A stretch of 64,000 nucleotides of DNA, from contig JASBZA010000003.1 of NCBI GenBank assembly GCA_029983685.1, positions 62,001 to 126,000 on the forward strand. The letters run 5' to 3'. Below are positions 62,013 to 64,000 of the stretch, one piece after another (position 1 is the stretch's first letter; each line of letters opens with the position of its first letter). The stretch comes from Oscillospiraceae bacterium. Its GTDB lineage: Bacteria > Bacillota > Clostridia > Saccharofermentanales > Fastidiosipilaceae. Position numbers and translations under genes: made by a program. Under the pieces are notes generated by a model, which searched no databases, was not told the origin of the DNA, and was given only the letters and a program-made list of their open reading frames with translations.

Positions 62013-62867
62013 ATGAAGAAAAACAATAAAATAAATGATAACCATTCCATACCTTCCGCGGAGCAAAAAGACCTGACGAAGACGGATGACGTTTCTATAA
62101 AAACTACAGAAACTAAAAAATCTAAAAAATCTAAGAAACGAAAGCCCCTCATTATCGTATTAGATATTGCCATCGTTGTACTCTTTGCCTTGGGAATTTA
62201 TTTTTTGGCCAAGCCCTATTATGTGGCCTATAAACAAGACCAGAAAATGGAAGATCTGCGTAATCTGGTCCGGACAGATGAGCCAAAAAGTACCGAGGGA
62301 GAGGATACGTCATCGACCTTGCCCGGTATCTGGGTTGATTCCGGAGCCAATGCGGTTGCCGGTGAGAAGATTGAACGTTTTACCGTAGACGGCGACGGCT
62401 ATGAAAGAAGCATCGTGGATGCCAATTCTTATGATTTACCGGATCAAGTTTATCTTGAACTTTTGGGTTTACTGCAGATTGATTCCATCAATTTAGATCT
62501 TCCTTTATTAGTCGGGGCTAAAGTGGTTCCTCTAAGATACGGAGCGGGCTGGTACGAGGCATCCAGTCCGATTGGAGAAAGAGGCAGGGCAACTATTCTG
62601 GGCCATGCCTCCTCCTATAACAGACGCTTCTTTACGAACCTGCCTAAGTTGGAAGTAGGAGATAAAATCCGCATCGTCCAAGATAATAGAACACTCCATT
62701 ATGATATTTATAAAATCGATTATATTCCGGCAGATGAATTAGGTTACTATCTGACGGATTCCGATGTGGATTCCGAAATCATGTTGGTTTCTTGTTACCC
62801 TAGGCCCACATGGGAACAACGTATTTTAGTGTATGCAAAATTGGTGGATACCGAAAGTAAGAACTAA
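62013..62867 (+). CDS. Sortase family transpeptidase
   Basis: Sortases attach surface proteins to the cell wall or polymerise pilins outside the membrane. A Lys-rich cytoplasmic N-terminus of about 44 residues precedes one membrane anchor (about 45-66). The catalytic triad is visible: His198 in ILGHASSYN, Cys261 in LVSCYPRP and Arg270 in EQRILVYA. The sortase barrel spans about 150-280. The TLxTC motif reads LVSC, so the class is uncertain; D- or E-like is possible. No LPxTG substrate or pilin gene is adjacent. 284 residues. Confidence 0.88.
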   Translation: MKKNNKINDNHSIPSAEQKDLTKTDDVSIKTTETKKSKKSKKRKPLIIVLDIAIVVLFALGIYFLAKPYYVAYKQDQKMEDLRNLVRTDEPKSTEGEDTSSTLPGIWVDSGANAVAGEKIERFTVDGDGYERSIVDANSYDLPDQVYLELLGLLQIDSINLDLPLLVGAKVVPLRYGAGWYEASSPIGERGRATILGHASSYNRRFFTNLPKLEVGDKIRIVQDNRTLHYDIYKIDYIPADELGYYLTDSDVDSEIMLVSCYPRPTWEQRILVYAKLVDTESKN

Positions 62868-62922
62868 TGCATTAGACCATCTTTGTCCGAACCATGAAGG
62901 AAAGGTTAATTGTTATATCATT

Positions 62923-62954
62923 ACTTGTATACTAAGTTAGCTATGTGCTATTAT
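62923..62954 (+). promoter_or_regulatory. Promoter with palindrome ahead of the MarR gene
   Basis: TTGTAT (62925-62930), 18-bp spacer, extended -10 TGCTATTAT (62946-62954). The near-palindrome ACTTGTATACTAAGT (62923-62937) overlaps the -35 box, as an autoregulatory MarR operator would. Confidence 0.5.
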
Positions 62955-63003
62955 GAAAAAATGACACAATTGGTGAACTTTGTGACAAGAAAAGAGGATG
63001 GAA

Positions 63004-63486
63004 ATGGAAAATTCAGACTTAAATCAGGTTTACGAACAGATTGAAGAAACTTTGCAGACATACGGTTATTTCTTTACCGTAACCAACAAGATGCAGGCCG
63101 AAAGTGATAAAGAAATTGAGGCCATGACCATGCGTCAGTTGTTCTTATTAGTCGGCCTGGAGGCTTTCGGCGACTATGATCCGAGTTTACAAGAGCTGGC
63201 TTATATTTTCGGATCTTCTTATCAGAATGTAAAACGTATGGCTCTGCAGTTGGAGAAAGACGGTTATTTAAGCATCCGTAAAGACAGCAAGGACCGTCGT
63301 AAGATTAGATTGAAGCTCAACCGCGCCAATTATGACAAATTAATGGAAGATACCAGGGCGGATGTCGATACTTTCTTCGGCAAAGTCTTCCGCGGTATCA
63401 GCGCTGAGGAGCTTCAGAGCGTAAGTCGTATTTTGGCCAAGATTAACAGTAATTTAGATGAAGTAGACGCAGTAGAGGAGAACTAG
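63004..63486 (+). CDS. MarR family transcriptional regulator
   Basis: A 160-residue winged-helix regulator. The DNA-binding part lies near residues 46-106 (LQELAYIFGSSYQNVKRMALQLEKDGYL as recognition region and DRRKIRLKL as the wing). Flanking helices give dimerisation. I take the ATG at 63004 because AGAGG at 62993-62997 is well spaced from it; an ATG at 62998 directly abuts the SD. It is followed 9 bp later by htpG, so it may control itself and htpG. The inducer is not inferable. Confidence 0.85.
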   Translation: MENSDLNQVYEQIEETLQTYGYFFTVTNKMQAESDKEIEAMTMRQLFLLVGLEAFGDYDPSLQELAYIFGSSYQNVKRMALQLEKDGYLSIRKDSKDRRKIRLKLNRANYDKLMEDTRADVDTFFGKVFRGISAEELQSVSRILAKINSNLDEVDAVEEN

Positions 63487-63495
63487 GAGGATTAA

Positions 63496-64000
63496 ATGGC
63501 AGAAAGAAAAGGTAGTATCAAGGTTTCCACGGAAAATATTTTTCCGGTTATCAGACAATGGCTTTATACGGATAAGGACATATTTCTAAGAGAAATTGTC
63601 TCGAATGCGGCAGACGCTATTACCAAACTGGAGCGCCTTCGTACAATGGGCCAGTGGGATGAGGAAGAAAAACCCGCTTATAGGATTGATGTAAGCTATG
63701 ACAAGGGCCAAAACCTCATCACGGTAGAAGATAACGGCCTGGGTATGACCGAGGAAGAACTGGATAACTATATCAATAATATTGCCTATTCGGGAGCCAT
63801 GGCCTTCATTGAAAAATATCAAGACCAGTCGGACGCCGGCTCCGGTGTTATCGGACATTTCGGTTTGGGCTTTTATTCGTCCTTTATGGTTTCGTCTAAA
63901 GTACGTATTGATACTTTATCCTGGCAAGAAGGAGCTAAGGCCTGCTTTTGGGAATCCGATACAGGTACCGATTACACTATGGGAGACGGTGACCGAGACA
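63496..64000 (+). CDS. htpG: Hsp90-family chaperone HtpG, N-terminal part (partial)
   Basis: The N-terminal ATPase domain of bacterial Hsp90, cut by the window end. Visible GHKL motifs: FLREIVSNAADAITKL (Bergerat N-box), VEDNGLGM, and IGHFGLGFYSSFMV (glycine-rich lid region). The N-terminal STENIFPVIRQWLYTDKD segment is typical of clostridial HtpG. An AGGAGG SD lies at 63485-63490, 5 bases before the ATG. 168 residues are seen; the frame continues past the window. Confidence 0.93.
   Translation, partial: MAERKGSIKVSTENIFPVIRQWLYTDKDIFLREIVSNAADAITKLERLRTMGQWDEEEKPAYRIDVSYDKGQNLITVEDNGLGMTEEELDNYINNIAYSGAMAFIEKYQDQSDAGSGVIGHFGLGFYSSFMVSSKVRIDTLSWQEGAKACFWESDTGTDYTMGDGDRD

Noticed and set aside
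1..64000. CRISPR arrays, insertion sequences, prophage, rRNA genes, replication origin
   Set aside because: I found no spaced direct repeats, transposase or integrase signatures, rRNA sequence or DnaA-box cluster by reading.

Overview
The window looks like a chromosomal segment of a Gram-positive anaerobe of the class Clostridia. Evidence: a glgB-glgC-glgD-glgA operon (GlgD is a Firmicutes protein), long-form PRPP synthetases of the Lachnospiraceae/Oscillospiraceae kind, DUF5702/TadE-like pseudopilin genes, EngB, ScpA/ScpB, RsfS, a Dtd and a sortase. Shine-Dalgarno (SD) sequences are strong (AGGAGG type), and many promoters are TTGNNN-17-TATNAT or extended -10. I cannot name a family or genus from sequence alone. 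I see no rRNA, CRISPR array, phage, insertion sequence or plasmid gene; this is core chromosome with a few odd genes.

Layout. 1-4.5 kb: end of dnaB, then tilS-hpt-ftsH, closed by a bidirectional terminator. 4.6-8.6 kb: murC (minus) divergent from an LCP wall-polymer ligase and a membrane-tailed PP2C phosphatase. 8.6-11.1 kb: two tandem PRPP synthetase paralogues (minus). 11.2-18.1 kb: engB, comEC, holA, a SEC-C protein, asnS, radC. 18.2-21.9 kb: a methylglyoxal-synthase-like protein without its active site, dtd, and an orphan TadE/DUF5702 pseudopilin cluster with one frameshifted gene. 22-26.6 kb: secA, an amidohydrolase, tRNA-Thr(CGU), tRNA-Lys(CUU). 26.9-32.9 kb: glycogen synthesis. 33-41.6 kb: argS, an M3-family pseudopeptidase, a NOL1/NOP2/Sun RNA methylase, rdgB, an ACT-domain regulator with hom, and zinc-ribbon proteins. 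41.8-49.3 kb: membrane protein, prfB, purH, nadD-yqeK fusion, rsfS, comEA, thyA, dfrA. 49.2-58.8 kb: yihY, tRNA-Pro(CGG), ileS (eukaryote-like type), M50 protease, scpA, an scpB-cmk fusion, plsC, an S1 protein. 59-64 kb: glgP, 5-formyl-THF cyclo-ligase, sortase, MarR regulator, start of htpG.

How the genes work together. glgBCDA makes glycogen from glucose-1-phosphate, and the separate glgP degrades it. thyA, dfrA, purH and the cyclo-ligase share the one-carbon folate pool. hpt, purH and the prs pair share PRPP. comEC and comEA belong to DNA uptake.

Most worth a second look: the in-frame ScpB-CMK fusion that keeps an internal SD and TTG start for free CMK; the M3-peptidase homologue with no zinc site; the MgsA homologue with its catalytic residues replaced; the PRPP synthetase paralogue with altered catalytic loops; and hairpins that bury the ribosome-binding sites of comEC, the pseudopilin cluster and, more weakly, comEA.
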